From Immersiella caudata (lineage: Eukaryota; Ascomycota; Sordariomycetes; Sordariales; Lasiosphaeriaceae): a DNA stretch of 64,000 bases. The DNA lies in NCBI GenBank assembly GCA_030512335.1, contig JAULSU010000006.1:2914001-2978000 (forward strand), written 5' to 3'. A program made the translations under genes and the position numbers. Each line of letters starts with the position of its first letter. The stretch's first letter is position 1. Below, in pieces: positions 53,786-64,000 of this stretch. Below the pieces are notes generated by a model. The model searched no databases and was not told where the DNA came from. It saw nothing but the letters and a program-made list of their open reading frames with translations.

Positions 53786-56330
53786 ATGGATTCCTTGAAA
53801 CATGATGAGGCCGAACAGGAGGAAGAAAGGCTCCTGACGGGCGGCCTTCGCGACGGAGAAAATGACGGCGCAAAGTTCACTCGAAACCCGTCAACAGCTA
53901 TTACTCACCGAAAGCCTTCAGTATGGAAACTTTGCTCTGCTATTACTGTCTCACTGCTTCTTATTTTGCTACTCCTCAAAACCTCGCCACTCGAAACGTT
54001 CGCGCGATGGATGCCATCTTGCTTCAAGGGAACCGGAGTTGCCGGGATTAAGGACACAGGCGGCTTATACCTTATCGGCGCTGGAAAAGCTGATATAACA
54101 GGCCCTGTCGTTGAGATCAACTTGATGGGCTATGCCGACCCAAAGCAGTTGGGAAGCGGCTTGCGCCAGCGCCTTCGCGCCCGAGCCTTCATCGTCGGCA
54201 ACATTGAACATCCTAACGAGAGATTCGCGTACCTGGTATTGGACATACAGTCGGGAGATACGGCCATACGATATGGAATTGTCGATGCTTTGAAAGAGCT
54301 TGGCCCTGAGTACGCGTCATACAGCCACCACAACGTCGCCGTCACCGGCACACATTCTCATGCTGGTCCTGGCGGCTGGCTGAACTACCTGCTGCCTCAG
54401 ATCACCAGCAAGGGCTTCGATCGTCAAGGGTACCGTGCAATCATTGACGGAGCTGTTTTGTCTATTCGTCGCGCTCATGAAAGCTTGCAGCCCGGGTACC
54501 TGAGTGTCGGGACAACCAAGGTGCTGAACGCCAATATCAACCGCAGCCTATTCGCCTACCTCGCAAACCCCGAAGAGGAGCGTTCCCGTTACAATGTGAG
54601 CGCGGGAGACGACGGGACGGTGGAGAAGGATCTCACTCTCCTCAAATTTCAACGTGCTTCGGACGGGAAGAACATCGGCGTTTTGACCTGGTTCCCGGTC
54701 CACGGAACGTCGATGCTTGGGAACAACACTCTCGTCGCCGGTGATAACAAGGGTGTTGCCGCCTACTTGTTCGAAAAGAGCGTTCGCGGTGAGGAGACGG
54801 CGGCAGAGGGCTTTGTGGCCGGGTTCTCCCAAGCCAACGTGGGTGATACCAGCCCGAACGTCTTGGGCGCGTGGTGTGAAGATGGATCCGGTCAGATTTG
54901 CAGTTTTGAGAACAGCACTTGCAGCGATGGGCGGTCACAATCCTGCCATGCCAGAGGGCCATTCTTCCGGGTGAAGGATGAAGGTGCCAGTTCCTGCTTC
55001 GAAATTGGAAAGCGACAATTCGAGCCTGCCCGGGCGCTTTACGATCAGCTCAACGAGAACCCAACCCCTGTCTGGGGCTCGTTGGTCAAATCTTTCCACA
55101 CGTTCCACAACATGTCGGAGTTTACTTTCATCTCCAACGGCAAAAAAGTTCATACGTGTCCTGCAGCTTTGGGCTATTCGTTTGCTGCCGGCACCTCGGA
55201 CGGGCCGGGGGCGTTCGATTTCACTCAACATGATGGGAATGAGAATACCACATCACCGGTTTGGCGGGCAGTTTCGTACCTTCTCAAGGATCCCAGCGAC
55301 AAGCAGCGAGCCTGCCACGCCCCAAAACCCATTCTCATGGATGTGGGTGAGATGTATACCCGTAAGTGGAGTTTGGAGCGATTTTCTTCCTCTTTTGTCC
55401 CTTTTTCGGTTATCTCAGGAGCAAACCCTCTCGAGGCTCCCGAGACCATTGAAAATTTCCCCAAAAGGAGGTGATAAGCTGATATTTGCCACAGCATACC
55501 AGTGGACACCGAATATCGTCGATATCCAGGTATTCCGGGCCGGGCAGCTGCTCATAATTGTCAGCCCGGGCGAGGCCACCACAATGGCCGGCCGGCGCTG
55601 GAAAGAAGCCGTACACAGCGCCTCTGCTGCCTTGTTCGAGCAAGAGGCCGACTCTGCTCGTCCGGCTTCCATGACATCGGCGCCGATCGTCGTCCTTGGG
55701 GGGCCGGCGAATAGTTACACCCATTACATCACGACTGAGGAGGAATACGGGATACAGCGTTACGAAGGCGCATCGACACTGTACGGCCCACACACTCTCG
55801 AGGCATACATCAACGTGACGCTGTCATTCCTGCCCTACCTGGGTGCCAGGGCTACCAAACCACCTCGCCACGAAGGCGGTGTCTACCCGCCAGACAACTC
55901 GAATAAGTCGCTGTCCTTCATCACAGGCGTGATTCGCGACGGTACTCCGTTCTTCAAAGCTTTTGGTGACGTTGTTGCGGATGTGGGGGCGTTTTATCGG
56001 TGCGGTGAACATGTCAAGGCAACGTTTATCGGCGCAAATCCAAGGAACAACTTGCGACTTGAAGATACCTACGCAGCTGTCGAGCGGCTTGATTTGTATC
56101 GTGGAAAGGAGATGTGGAAAAGGGTCAGAGATGACGCGGACTGGAGCTTGGTGTTTCGCTGGCGAAGGACCAGCGAGGTGTTGGCGACCAGTGAGGTTGA
56201 CCTCGTGTGGGAGATCGAGGATTGGGCCCAGCCTGGGGTATATAGGCTGAGATATTACGGTGATTCGAAGAGCTTGGGGGGCACGATCACGCCTTTTGAA
56301 GGTGTGAGTTCCTCATTTACCCTCGTTTGA
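53786..56330 (+). CDS. Neutral/alkaline ceramidase, membrane-anchored
   Basis: Exons 53786-55361 and 55495-56330 encode 803 residues. The neutral-ceramidase domain starts near residue 95 (LYLIGAGKADITGPVVEINL) and contains the zinc motif GTHSHAGPGG (His190, His192), TWFPVHGTSM, the nucleophile region ANVGDTSPN with Ser356, and a C-terminal Ig-like domain (SLVFRWRRTSEVLATSEVDL; PGVYRLRYYGDSKSLGG). The enzyme cleaves ceramide to sphingosine and fatty acid. The N-terminus is not a normal cleavable signal: about 46 charged residues precede one hydrophobic helix (WKLCSAITVSLLLILLLLKT), implying a type II membrane protein with a lumenal or outer catalytic domain. The 133-nt intron joins EMYT to PYQWTPNIVDI; reading through it ends after 33 codons. 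Confidence 0.95.
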
Positions 56331-57291
56331 GGTTGGCAACGGTTGCATCGGCTGGATGGCGTGAGGGCATTTTTATGAGATACGATAGGGACAACTCGCG
56401 CATTCATTTTTCTCCAGAGATACCCGGTATAGATTGAGCGATCATTGGTTTGAGTTTAGATAGGGAGAATGTCAACATCACTTTTCTTCGAAGAAAAAGG
56501 TCGAGAAAATGCTACGAGCCTGGCACCACACTCCTCTGACGTCCGAAGACAATTCGTTTCGCAACCTTTTTTCCTATATACCCTACGACATAGGGGGCTC
56601 TGCCTTTCCTTGGCTGCCTCCATGAAATTCCTTGATCCCAGCAAGGCAAGAGAAGGCTGTCAAAGATTCGGCGCTGATCCTGCTCCTCACCGCTGACTGC
56701 ATCGTACATACGGTGCTTGCGCCTCTCTTCATATACCAGCCATGCTCTACCTCTATCTCAATTATGCATCAACCACCATATTGCAAGCAAAACACCCATC
56801 GATCACTTTCCCATTCCAAGCGATTGCAGCTGCATTGCATCTCAATACACTTCCAAACGCCCACGACTGCTGCGGAAATGGGAACAACGGTGTGCAAAGT
56901 CCCAAGTGCCAAGTAGGTACGAAAGGACGGGGCGTCATAGGAGATAGACGCGACACACCTTCGATCTCCTTCAAGTCACGAGCAAACCTATGTGCTCAAC
57001 GGGCAAAGAAAGTGGTCGACTTTGAAGCTGGAATTGGTGCCAAAAGTTATTGAGATGTTTGCCCCCTGCTCTAAGACCCAAGCCGAAGCCTGAGTAGTGC
57101 GCAGATCTGGTGATGAGGGTGCCCATAGCCATCAGCATCAAATTCCACATCCGCGTTATGGAGCCTCAGCACTTTGCTAGAGTTCCTCGGATGCCTAGGT
57201 ATTTAATGAACTTACGGCCTGCTTGGAAAATATGCCTAACATGTGGGGACCCCGCTTGCAGTGACAGCGTGCCATGCCTGGGGAGATGCCT
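56331..57291. other. Intergenic
   Basis: 3' flank of the ceramidase gene followed by non-coding sequence. I see no gene. Confidence 0.55.
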
Positions 57292-57611
57292 CTAGTCCGT
57301 TCCCTTGTGCTCAGAGAGTTTGAGTTGCTCCTCGCGAAGGACATCGTTGAAACGGCGTCGAAGAGAGGGCCAGGCGATCGAGGTGTCATTCGAGGCTGGG
57401 GTAGCCGCCTTGATATCTGGTGACTGGATTGGAGGTGAAGCGCTCGAGGAAAGAGCCTTGGTGCCTTTCCCATTGCCTGAGACTATTATAGATGCCTGTG
57501 CGTTCATACCCACGAGAACTTCACAGCGTGCTTCATTACCGCCGCGACATCTCCGCCACTGTCTTTACCATTTTTCTTGTCCTTCTTAGAGACTAGTGGC
57601 AAGGAAGACAT
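57292..57611 (-). CDS. Possible small two-exon gene of unknown function
   Basis: On the minus strand an ATG at 57611 opens MSSLPLVSKKDKKNGKDSGG followed by DVAA. A GTAATG donor and an ACAG acceptor, giving a 44-nt intron (57496-57539), would join this to ASIIVSGNGKGTKALSS and onward to WPSLRRRFNDVLREEQLKLS and the stop at 57292, about 91 residues in all. The second part reads like protein (basic helix, then SEHKGTD). The intron would be shorter than the others here, and an alternative is a single-exon frame from the ATG at 57513. No family is recognised. Confidence 0.33.
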
Positions 57612-59270
57612 GAGCTATGCTCCTGCGAATTATTGAAACTTGCAACCACAGTAGTCTCCAGACCGACCCGAGACATACTACCGCTATCGACGTGTGGGAA
57701 TCTGCCGCCGTGCTAGCTAGTTTGCTGCACGGCTATCCGAAATACACGAAGTCGCATAAGGCGGACCCTAAGCTCTGGTGTGAAGACATTTGCTGTCGGG
57801 TTTGAGAGCTACTTCAAGAAGATAGGAGACCTGCTAGCTTAACTTATGCTAGACTCAATGTTGTGCAGGGACCCAACAGCGCCTAAAGAGGCTGGGCGTG
57901 CTACGAGACGTCGCTGTAGCTGGCGGAGGGCAGTCAAGTTACGTAGATGTACTTGGCGGCTAGAGCACAAGTGCCCAAAGTCTTTAAGAAGGCAGGCAGA
58001 ATGCTAGAGGAGCACCTAAACTCAGGCGGAGAGTCATTTCCAGCAGCGGATGATAAAGATGTGATGATAGGCCACTTAAACGATTAAGACTAAAGAGCTA
58101 TCAGGTCAGGCCAAAGCGACTAACAGTCGGTAGACAAGGTCCCCTGCATCATGATGTGTGTCTGGGCGGGATGCTACAGGCGGCGTGTGCTCCCTCCCTA
58201 TCGCTTGGGGAGGATGGCGCGGCTGTATATTCTCCCGATGAGACTTTCTCCCTTGGGGGGGGATCCTACTAAGCTTTTCCACGAGCCTAGACATATCTCA
58301 GCCACGGCGAACCAGAGAGACCAAGGACGCCGCACACCCTTACTAGCACAGAAAATAGTACTGTGGATGTGGATAATGAGATGATGTCTGCTTACATTAA
58401 TTACCGACTTGACATAGCTGTGAAACGTAACGATATAAGCATATCAGAGCGTACCTTACGATATGGTAGCTAGTAGATGGAGTGTTCAGGACGAAGGACA
58501 AAATTTCAGTCTGTGCGCTAAATTATAGTTGACAGATTCTACGGTCAGGTGAAGTTTAGCTGACTACTTCGAAAACGAAAGCCTCGACGTTAACATATAG
58601 ATTACCGTTAATTGTCCAGAAGTGACATACTATCATATTATCTCGCAACGTGCACGCCCTGGAGGCACGTGAAGGGCTTACGCAAAGCCGCGAGCTGGCC
58701 TGACCAGGTAGTTACAGCTGGGCTCCTGGCTACCCACTCTCGATATCGTGGTGCAAGGAGCACTCAACGGCTGTTGCGCAAGCCCGCTGACAAAGGCTCC
58801 ACGGTCTCTGAGTAAAAGCTAGTCTTTGCGAGATAATACGGTATCGCCTTATCGGGGTAAGTCTGCCTAGTCGGATGACTCAACCCCGAGAGATGGATTC
58901 GCCCGCCAAACTGCCGCGGGGCAATCAGGTACCGCCTCCGTAATCAGTACCTTACCAAAACTTTGCGTGAAAGTCACGATTGCGGTTCAGATCCGGCAAC
59001 CTGTCCCTCATAAAGCCAGCGAAGAAAACCTTACGCCTTTGCGCAAGACCCTCGACACTCCTTGGGGTCGTGTACTTCCTTTCTTTCTGCGCCGCGTTGT
59101 TTCCCAGCCAACTCCTTTGAGCGGACGCAACACCGAGGCAACCAAAGGCCCCCCTCCCCCCCCCCCCGCCTTCGACGGTCACGGCTTTGAGGTTGACGCC
59201 TTATTTTTAACCCTGCGACGGAAAACCCCACGCATCGGAGTGCACATAATACCCTTAAACACCGCCCAGG
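57612..59270. other. TpA-rich, decayed tract and UBC12 promoter
   Basis: From about 57.65 to 58.65 kb the plus strand shows protein-like fragments in changing frames (TTAIDVWESAAVLASLLHGY; VKTFAVGFESYFKKIGDLLA; YLAARAQVPKVFKKAGRMLE) broken by many TAG/TAA stops, and TpA dinucleotides are unusually frequent. It looks like a relic of a gene or repeat, possibly mutated by RIP. Family unknown. The right end is the promoter and leader of UBC12, with a C-run at 59149-59167. Confidence 0.45.
59149..59167 (+). repeat. C-run (C6-T-C12) in the UBC12 leader region
   Basis: An almost pure cytosine tract interrupted by one T at 59155, about 105-120 bases before the UBC12 start codon. Prone to length variation. 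Confidence 0.9.
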
Positions 59271-59963
59271 ATGTTGAAAATATGGTCTATGGTAGGTCTA
59301 CATGGCTGGGCAAGGCTCAGGAGAGTTGGTTAACACCCTTGTAGAAGAAGGAGCAGCAGAAGGCTGAGAATGCCGAAGGCGCTGCGGGCGGGAAGAAGAA
59401 GAAGGTGACGGCTGCGCAATTACGAGTGCAGAAGGGTATGTTTCCTTCCCTGCTGAGAGGTCGGCGGAGGCGCACTTCTGGCTTTATCGGGCACCGCTGA
59501 CTAGCTTTACTTGGGAACAGATCTCTCGGAGCTCTCGCTGGGCAGCACGATGCGGACGGAGTTCCCGGACCCGGACAATATCCTCAGCTTCATCCTCTAC
59601 GTCGAGCCTGACGAGGGCATGTATCGCGGCGCCAAGTTCAGCTTCACATTCAACATCACACCCAACTTCCCACACGAGCCGCCCAAGGTGCAGTGCCGCG
59701 AGAAGATCTACCATCCCAACATCGACCTCGAGGGCAAGGTGTGCCTGAATATTTTGCGCGAGGACTGGAAGCCGGTGCTCAACCTGAACGCGGTTATCGT
59801 GGGCCTGCAGTTCTTGTTCCTGGAGCCCAACGCCAGCGACCCCCTGAATAAGGAGGCTGCTGAGGACCTGCGGACAAACCGAGAGGGCTTCAAGCGCAAC
59901 GTTCGGGTGGCCATGGGCGGCGGTTCAGTGAAGGGCGTGCTGTTCGACAGGGTCCTTAAATAG
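59271..59963 (+). CDS. UBC12: NEDD8-conjugating enzyme E2 Ubc12
   Basis: Exons 59271-59291, 59345-59435 and 59521-59963 encode 184 residues. The first exon is just seven codons (MLKIWSM), which is the conserved N-terminal docking peptide for the NEDD8 E1. A basic linker (GGKKKKVTAAQLRVQKDLSE) leads to the UBC fold: FSFTFNITPNFPHEPPKV, then YHPNIDLEGKVCLNILREDW with HPN at 102-104 and catalytic Cys112, then LNAVIVGLQFLFLEPNASDP. Ubc12 transfers NEDD8 (Rub1) to cullins, activating SCF-type ligases; the CSN3 product encoded 18 kb away belongs to the complex that reverses this. The C-terminus (GGGSVKGVLFDRVLK) is complete. Length matches the family. Confidence 0.96.
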
Positions 59964-61052
59964 GACGGAGACTGGGTGTTGATATGAGCTTGAGATGGGC
60001 ACGGCATAGACGCAAAGCATTCAGCGGCGCTCATGTTTACGATCGCGTGACGAACTTTGGCTTTGGAATGGTTGTTTGTGTTTCGTTTCTTTTGTTATTC
60101 CGGGGCGCGACGTACATCTGCATTGCACATGCTGGGGAGGACAGCGCAAAGATAGCCAACCCTACTTGCCACTTGATACCAGCGGGGCTTCTCCCCGAGA
60201 TCTTGAGTTAAGACATTTCCGGTTCGTTGGGTCGACTCGATGTGACTTGTACTGTTTGGTGAGCCGTCCCCGAGTGTAGCCAAGGCCTGGTTATTTATTA
60301 TATCCTGGCTGCATCGGGACATGCAGGATCTTCCTTGCTTTCTGAGCGTTCGCAATCCTTTCCTGGGCGAGATTGATATTTTGGCGTTTGGATGATGGTG
60401 TTGCGCATGTCGTTGAGCCCTGCTATCTCTTTGCTGGTGAGCGCTGAGGGATACCCGAGGGTCGCCCCGACGTTGCTTTGACCAGGCTGACTCTTTCAGC
60501 CGGCCTGCGTTTCCGGCTGGACCGTCTGGACCGATACCTTCCGAGATCCAGGTGATTCACACATTGTCGACAACCGCCCGTGTCAGGGTGCCCCGAGAAC
60601 GGTGAGATTCCGCGCTGGGAGGCAAATTCATGACATGGTCCCCGCGGTTAGCACAGCTGATCTGGCCTTGCAACGGCGCATTTCCAAAAGAAGCCGAACA
60701 TCGCTCACGAACTCGCGGGACGGTGTGGGACGGTGAGCCTTTCGAAATGGAGACTTGTGGGAGTGGCCCCGCACTCGCAAATAGCCCCCCTGTCCGTCGT
60801 TGCCATCCCCCACAGACTCGCAGCCACTCACGGGCCGCCTCAACAAGCTCCCCCCACCAAAAGGCCCCACAAAGAGCACGCAGTGACCGAAGTCGGTGTG
60901 AGCTCAGTAGCTGTCGCTGGCAAACGAGGAAAAAAATCAAACCTGGTCCCCAGCCAGAGCAGTCACAGACGGTGAAGCATAAAACCGCCGACTCCCCAAT
61001 TCCGCCTCAACCACCTGTTTCCTGAACCATCCCCACTCCACATCCCATCACA
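59964..61052. other. Intergenic: UBC12 3' flank and ILV5 promoter
   Basis: 3' flank of UBC12 on the left, promoter and C/A-rich leader of ILV5 on the right. I looked for a perfect Gcn4/Cpc1 site (TGACTCA) before ILV5 and saw only a weak match at about 60488. No gene seen. Confidence 0.6.
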
Positions 61053-62452
61053 ATGGCCTCCAGAACCTTTTCCAAGGCTCTTCGTAGCCCATTGGGCCGT
61101 CAATTGGCGTCGCCCGCCGTGCAGACTCGCACCTTCGTGTCGGCAATGGGTGCCCTCCGGGCCACCGCCGTCGCCGCCCGTGCTCCTGCCCGTGCTGCCC
61201 AGCAGCAGGTTCGTGGCGTCAAGACCATTGACTTCGCTGGCTCGAAGGAGGAGGTCTGGGGTAAGCTCAATTGCCTTCTGGCGCTGTCGTACCAGCCGTG
61301 CTGACTCAAGTTCTTTCCTCGTTTACAGAGCGTGCCGACTGGCCCAAGGAGAAGCTCCTCGTGAGTCATTTCCCAGGCCCAGCCCAAACTAAATCGGAAG
61401 ACTGACCGGTGTTGCCATACAGGACTACTTCAAGAACGACACTCTTGCCCTCATCGGCTACGGCTCGCAGGGTCACGGCCAGGGTCTCAACCTCCGCGAC
61501 AACGGCCTCAACGTCATCATCGGTGTGCGTAAGGACGGCAAGTCCTGGAAGGACGCCATTCAGGATGGCTGGGTCCCCGGCAAGAACCTCTTTGAGGTCG
61601 ACGAGGCCATCGGCCGCGGCACCATCGTCATGAACCTCCTCAGCGACGCCGCTCAGAGCGAGACCTGGCCCGCCATCAAGCCCCAGCTCACCAAGGGCAA
61701 GGTACGTAGACCGTTTCTCCTCCACTTTGCGTGGGCATGTAACTGACAGGGACCAGACCCTCTACTTCTCGCACGGTTTCTCCCCCGTCTTCAAGGATCT
61801 CACCAAAGTCGATGTCCCCAAGGACATTGATGTCATCCTCTGCGCCCCCAAGGGCTCCGGCCGCACCGTCCGCTCGCTCTTCCGCGAGGGCCGTGGCATC
61901 AACTCGTCGTTCGCTGTCTACCAGGACGTGACCGGCAAGGCCCAGGAGAAGGCCATCGCCCTCGGCGTTGCCATCGGCTCCGGCTACCTCTACAAGACCA
62001 CCTTTGAGAAGGAGGTCTACTCTGACCTCTACGGTGAGAGAGGTTGCCTGATGGGCGGTATCCACGGCATGTTCCTCGCCCAGTACGAGGTTCTCCGTGA
62101 GCGCGGCCACAGCCCCAGCGAGGCTTTCAACGAGACAGTTGAGGAGGCTACCCAGTCCCTCTACCCTCTCATTGGCAACTATGGCATGGACTGGATGTTC
62201 GACGCTTGCTCGACCACCGCCCGCCGTGGTGCCATCGACTGGACCCCCAAGTTCAAGGATGCCCTCAAGCCCGTCTTCAACGACCTCTACAACTCGGTCA
62301 AGGACGGCTCTGAGACCAAGCGTTCACTCGAGTACAACTCGCAGCCCGACTACCGTGAGAAGTACGAGAAGGAGCTTGAGGAGATCCGCAACCTGGAGAT
62401 CTGGCGCGCCGGAAAGGCCGTCCGTGCTCTCCGCCCCGAGAACCAGAAGTAA
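61053..62452 (+). CDS. ILV5: Ketol-acid reductoisomerase, mitochondrial
   Basis: Four exons (61053-61260, 61329-61360, 61423-61701, 61757-62452) encode 404 residues; the second exon is only 32 nt. The first ~58 residues are Arg/Ala/Ser-rich with no acidic residue, a mitochondrial presequence (MASRTFSKALRSPLGRQLAS). The NADPH Rossmann motif is ALIGYGSQGHGQGLNLRDNG; the knotted C-terminal domain has CLMGGIHGMFLAQYEVLRER, GHSPSEAFNETVEEATQSLY and the metal-ligand Asp/Glu residues. KARI converts acetolactate and acetohydroxybutyrate to dihydroxy acids in valine, leucine and isoleucine synthesis. It is the short (class I) form typical of fungi. Codon use is extremely C-biased, implying high expression. 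The gene converges on the PLP-enzyme gene. Confidence 0.97.
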
Positions 62453-62702
62453 TGTTCCAGCCGGCGACGAGGAGATGGGTGGTGAATTTGTTTGAAACAG
62501 TTTGATGCTCTTAGCAAGGGGGAACGGCAGGCGGTTTGACCCGTGCGGGCGAGACCGGTGACTGGGATGGGATACCTCGGGGAAAAGGGGGATCAAAAGC
62601 CTTTTTTTTTTCTGCCTCTTTGATTCATTTCAGGCGTACCGCTGGACCATGTATATAATAGTGGAACTGACAATGGAGTTTGACCATGGCATTTTGCGCT
62701 TG

Positions 62703-63779
62703 CTACTCTGCGAACAGCTTTCCCAGTGCTTCCAAGCTGACATTGCCGCCAGTGAAGATGACGCCAATCTCCCAACCCTTCTCGCCGCCTTCCTTTTCGA
62801 CCATGGAGCGGAATTCCTCGTTGAACAGGGCGACCGCGAGCCCGACCACCGCGCTAGGTTCCACAACAATCTTCATGCGCTCATACACTAAGCGTAGCGC
62901 CGCCTTGATCTGATCCTCAGTCACAGCATACATGCCCGCTACCAAGCGCCGCTCGTAGATGATCGACCACGGTATCGCCCCCACTGGCGTGCGCAGCCCA
63001 TCCGCAATCGTCAACGTCTTCACACTCGCTATCCTCTCGCCCGTCTCCGAATAATACGCCCTCCTTGCATCGTCCCCCCCTTCAAACTCAGGCTCCGCTC
63101 CGAACACCTTGATTCCTGTTCCCTCGCACGACAAAGCAGTCCCCGACAACAACCCTCCCCCTCCGCACGGTGCAATAATCGCATCCAACTTCGTCGGCGC
63201 TACCTGCTCCTGCAACTCTAATCCTGCCGTCCCCTGACCGAGAATAATATCCGGGTGGTCATACGGCGGTATCAACGTCGCACCCGTCTCCTTGATCACC
63301 TCCGCCACCACTGCCTCCCTCTCTGAACTGGTGCTCCCGCTGGGGATGATCCGCGCCCCGTAGCCCTTCGTGGCTGCTAGCTTTGCTGGCGAGGAAATAC
63401 TGGGCATCACGATGTGAGCTGGTATTCCGGCGGTTTTGGCGGCGAGCGCTAGGGCTTGCGCGTGGTTACCCGAGGAGTGGGTGCACACGCCGGAAGAGGG
63501 GTTGAAGGTGGGTGAGGCTCTGAGCCGTTCGAGGGCGTGGAAGGCCCCGCGGGCTTTGAAGGCGCCGATGCGTTGGAGGTTTTCGCATTTGAAGTGGAAG
63601 CGGATGGTGGGGTGGGAGGGGTGAGGGTTGGAGGGGGATACGGAGAGGGGAGTGGATGCGAGGTGGGAGAGGGTGGTGTTGGTTAGCACGGGGGTGCGGT
63701 GTATGCAGGGGGTTATCAGGGTGTGGGCGGCGGCCACGGAGGCGCGGGTGAGGGGAGGAGAGGTTGAGGGGTCGGCCAT
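62703..63779 (-). CDS. Serine racemase / threonine dehydratase-like PLP enzyme (fold type II)
   Basis: A single-exon frame of 358 residues. The PLP-binding lysine is Lys75 in RIGAFKARGA; the substrate loop is SSGNHAQALALA; the phosphate cup is APCGGGGLLSG; the C-terminal part has PSAVVGLAVALFNEEF and IFTGGNVSLEALGKLF. There is no C-terminal ACT regulatory domain, so it is not the biosynthetic threonine deaminase; closest groups are serine racemase and threo-3-hydroxyaspartate ammonia-lyase (Sry1-type). Which reaction it catalyses cannot be fixed from sequence. The start at 63779 (MADPSTSPPLTRASVAAAHT) fits the family. It has no targeting signal and is probably cytosolic. Confidence 0.93.
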   Translation of the reverse strand: MADPSTSPPLTRASVAAAHTLITPCIHRTPVLTNTTLSHLASTPLSVSPSNPHPSHPTIRFHFKCENLQRIGAFKARGAFHALERLRASPTFNPSSGVCTHSSGNHAQALALAAKTAGIPAHIVMPSISSPAKLAATKGYGARIIPSGSTSSEREAVVAEVIKETGATLIPPYDHPDIILGQGTAGLELQEQVAPTKLDAIIAPCGGGGLLSGTALSCEGTGIKVFGAEPEFEGGDDARRAYYSETGERIASVKTLTIADGLRTPVGAIPWSIIYERRLVAGMYAVTEDQIKAALRLVYERMKIVVEPSAVVGLAVALFNEEFRSMVEKEGGEKGWEIGVIFTGGNVSLEALGKLFAE

Positions 63780-64000
63780 GGTGAGGAGTTGAGGTTGTTT
63801 GATGACCGGCGCGGAGGTGTGCAGCGGAAATGCCGGGTCGGGTCGGAACGGATGTGGTTGTGGTGGATGAAGCCCCGAAGATTGAAGTGCGCTTTATCGG
63901 CACGGGGAAGGAAGAAAGTGTGGCGTCTGGGGAAACAGGGGACCTCTGTATCAAGGGTTTGGACCCTTCAAGCGCCGGCGGTGCAGCTCCACGTGTGAGG

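Noticed and set aside
61688..62110. 140-codon frame antisense to ILV5
   Set aside because: Shadow frame caused by C-ending codons of ILV5.
1..64000. CRISPR arrays, rRNA genes, dispersed 5S genes, intact transposons or retroelements, biosynthetic gene cluster
   Set aside because: Looked for direct-repeat/spacer arrays, conserved 5S motifs, transposase or reverse-transcriptase motifs and clustered tailoring enzymes on both strands; none seen.

Overview
The window is nuclear DNA of a filamentous ascomycete, most likely a sordariomycete and probably Sordariales. That placement is inferred from protein resemblance and gene style. Genes carry short introns, mostly 50-65 nt, with GT-AG ends and CTAAC/CTGAC-like branch sites. 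Coding sequence is rich in G/C at third codon positions. Neighbouring genes are unrelated and lie on both strands, so there are no operons. The set includes typical fungal families (Sur7, GPI-anchored wall protein, Cdc50, mitochondrial KARI). Exon limits were worked out by hand from splice signals and protein continuity; every multi-exon model given here closes in frame.

Left block (1-9.6 kb): the 3' part of kinetochore gene DSN1/MIS13 (+), SDHAF2/SDH5 (-), p24 cargo receptor ERV25 (-), U1 snRNP protein U1-C (+), and a single-exon gene (-) for a 1,114-residue disordered basic protein with no family I recognise.

Middle block (9.6-35.6 kb) is gene-poor. It holds an agmatinase-type pseudogene (12.4-13.25 kb), a GPI-anchored wall protein with a repeat domain and a probable GC-AG intron, an HD-domain hydrolase, an intron-bearing tRNA-Gln(CUG), a carbohydrate-binding-module protein with a Ser-rich, Cys-ending tail, a Sur7-family membrane protein, a GPI-anchored PLC-like protein, a small cytochrome b5-like protein, and a well-biased 76-residue gene of unknown function. 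Several 2-3 kb stretches show no convincing gene.

Right block (35.6-64 kb) is denser: an amidohydrolase, RFA1 (replication protein A large subunit) with a promoter cluster of MluI-box cores, COP9 signalosome subunit 3 divergent from SPT16 (FACT), CDC50, the PKA regulatory subunit with a long leader, splicing factor SPF27, a membrane-anchored neutral ceramidase, a TpA-rich decayed tract, the NEDD8-conjugating enzyme UBC12, mitochondrial ketol-acid reductoisomerase ILV5, and a serine racemase/threonine dehydratase-like PLP enzyme.

The genes serve separate housekeeping pathways: chromosome segregation, replication and chromatin, splicing, secretion and membranes, cAMP signalling, cullin neddylation/deneddylation, and amino-acid metabolism. 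I found no CRISPR array, intact transposon, virus or biosynthetic cluster. The most unusual items are the unrecognised proteins (1,114 aa, 76 aa, and the CBM protein's tail), the shattered agmatinase copy, the RFA1 promoter cluster and the possible uORF before the PKA subunit.
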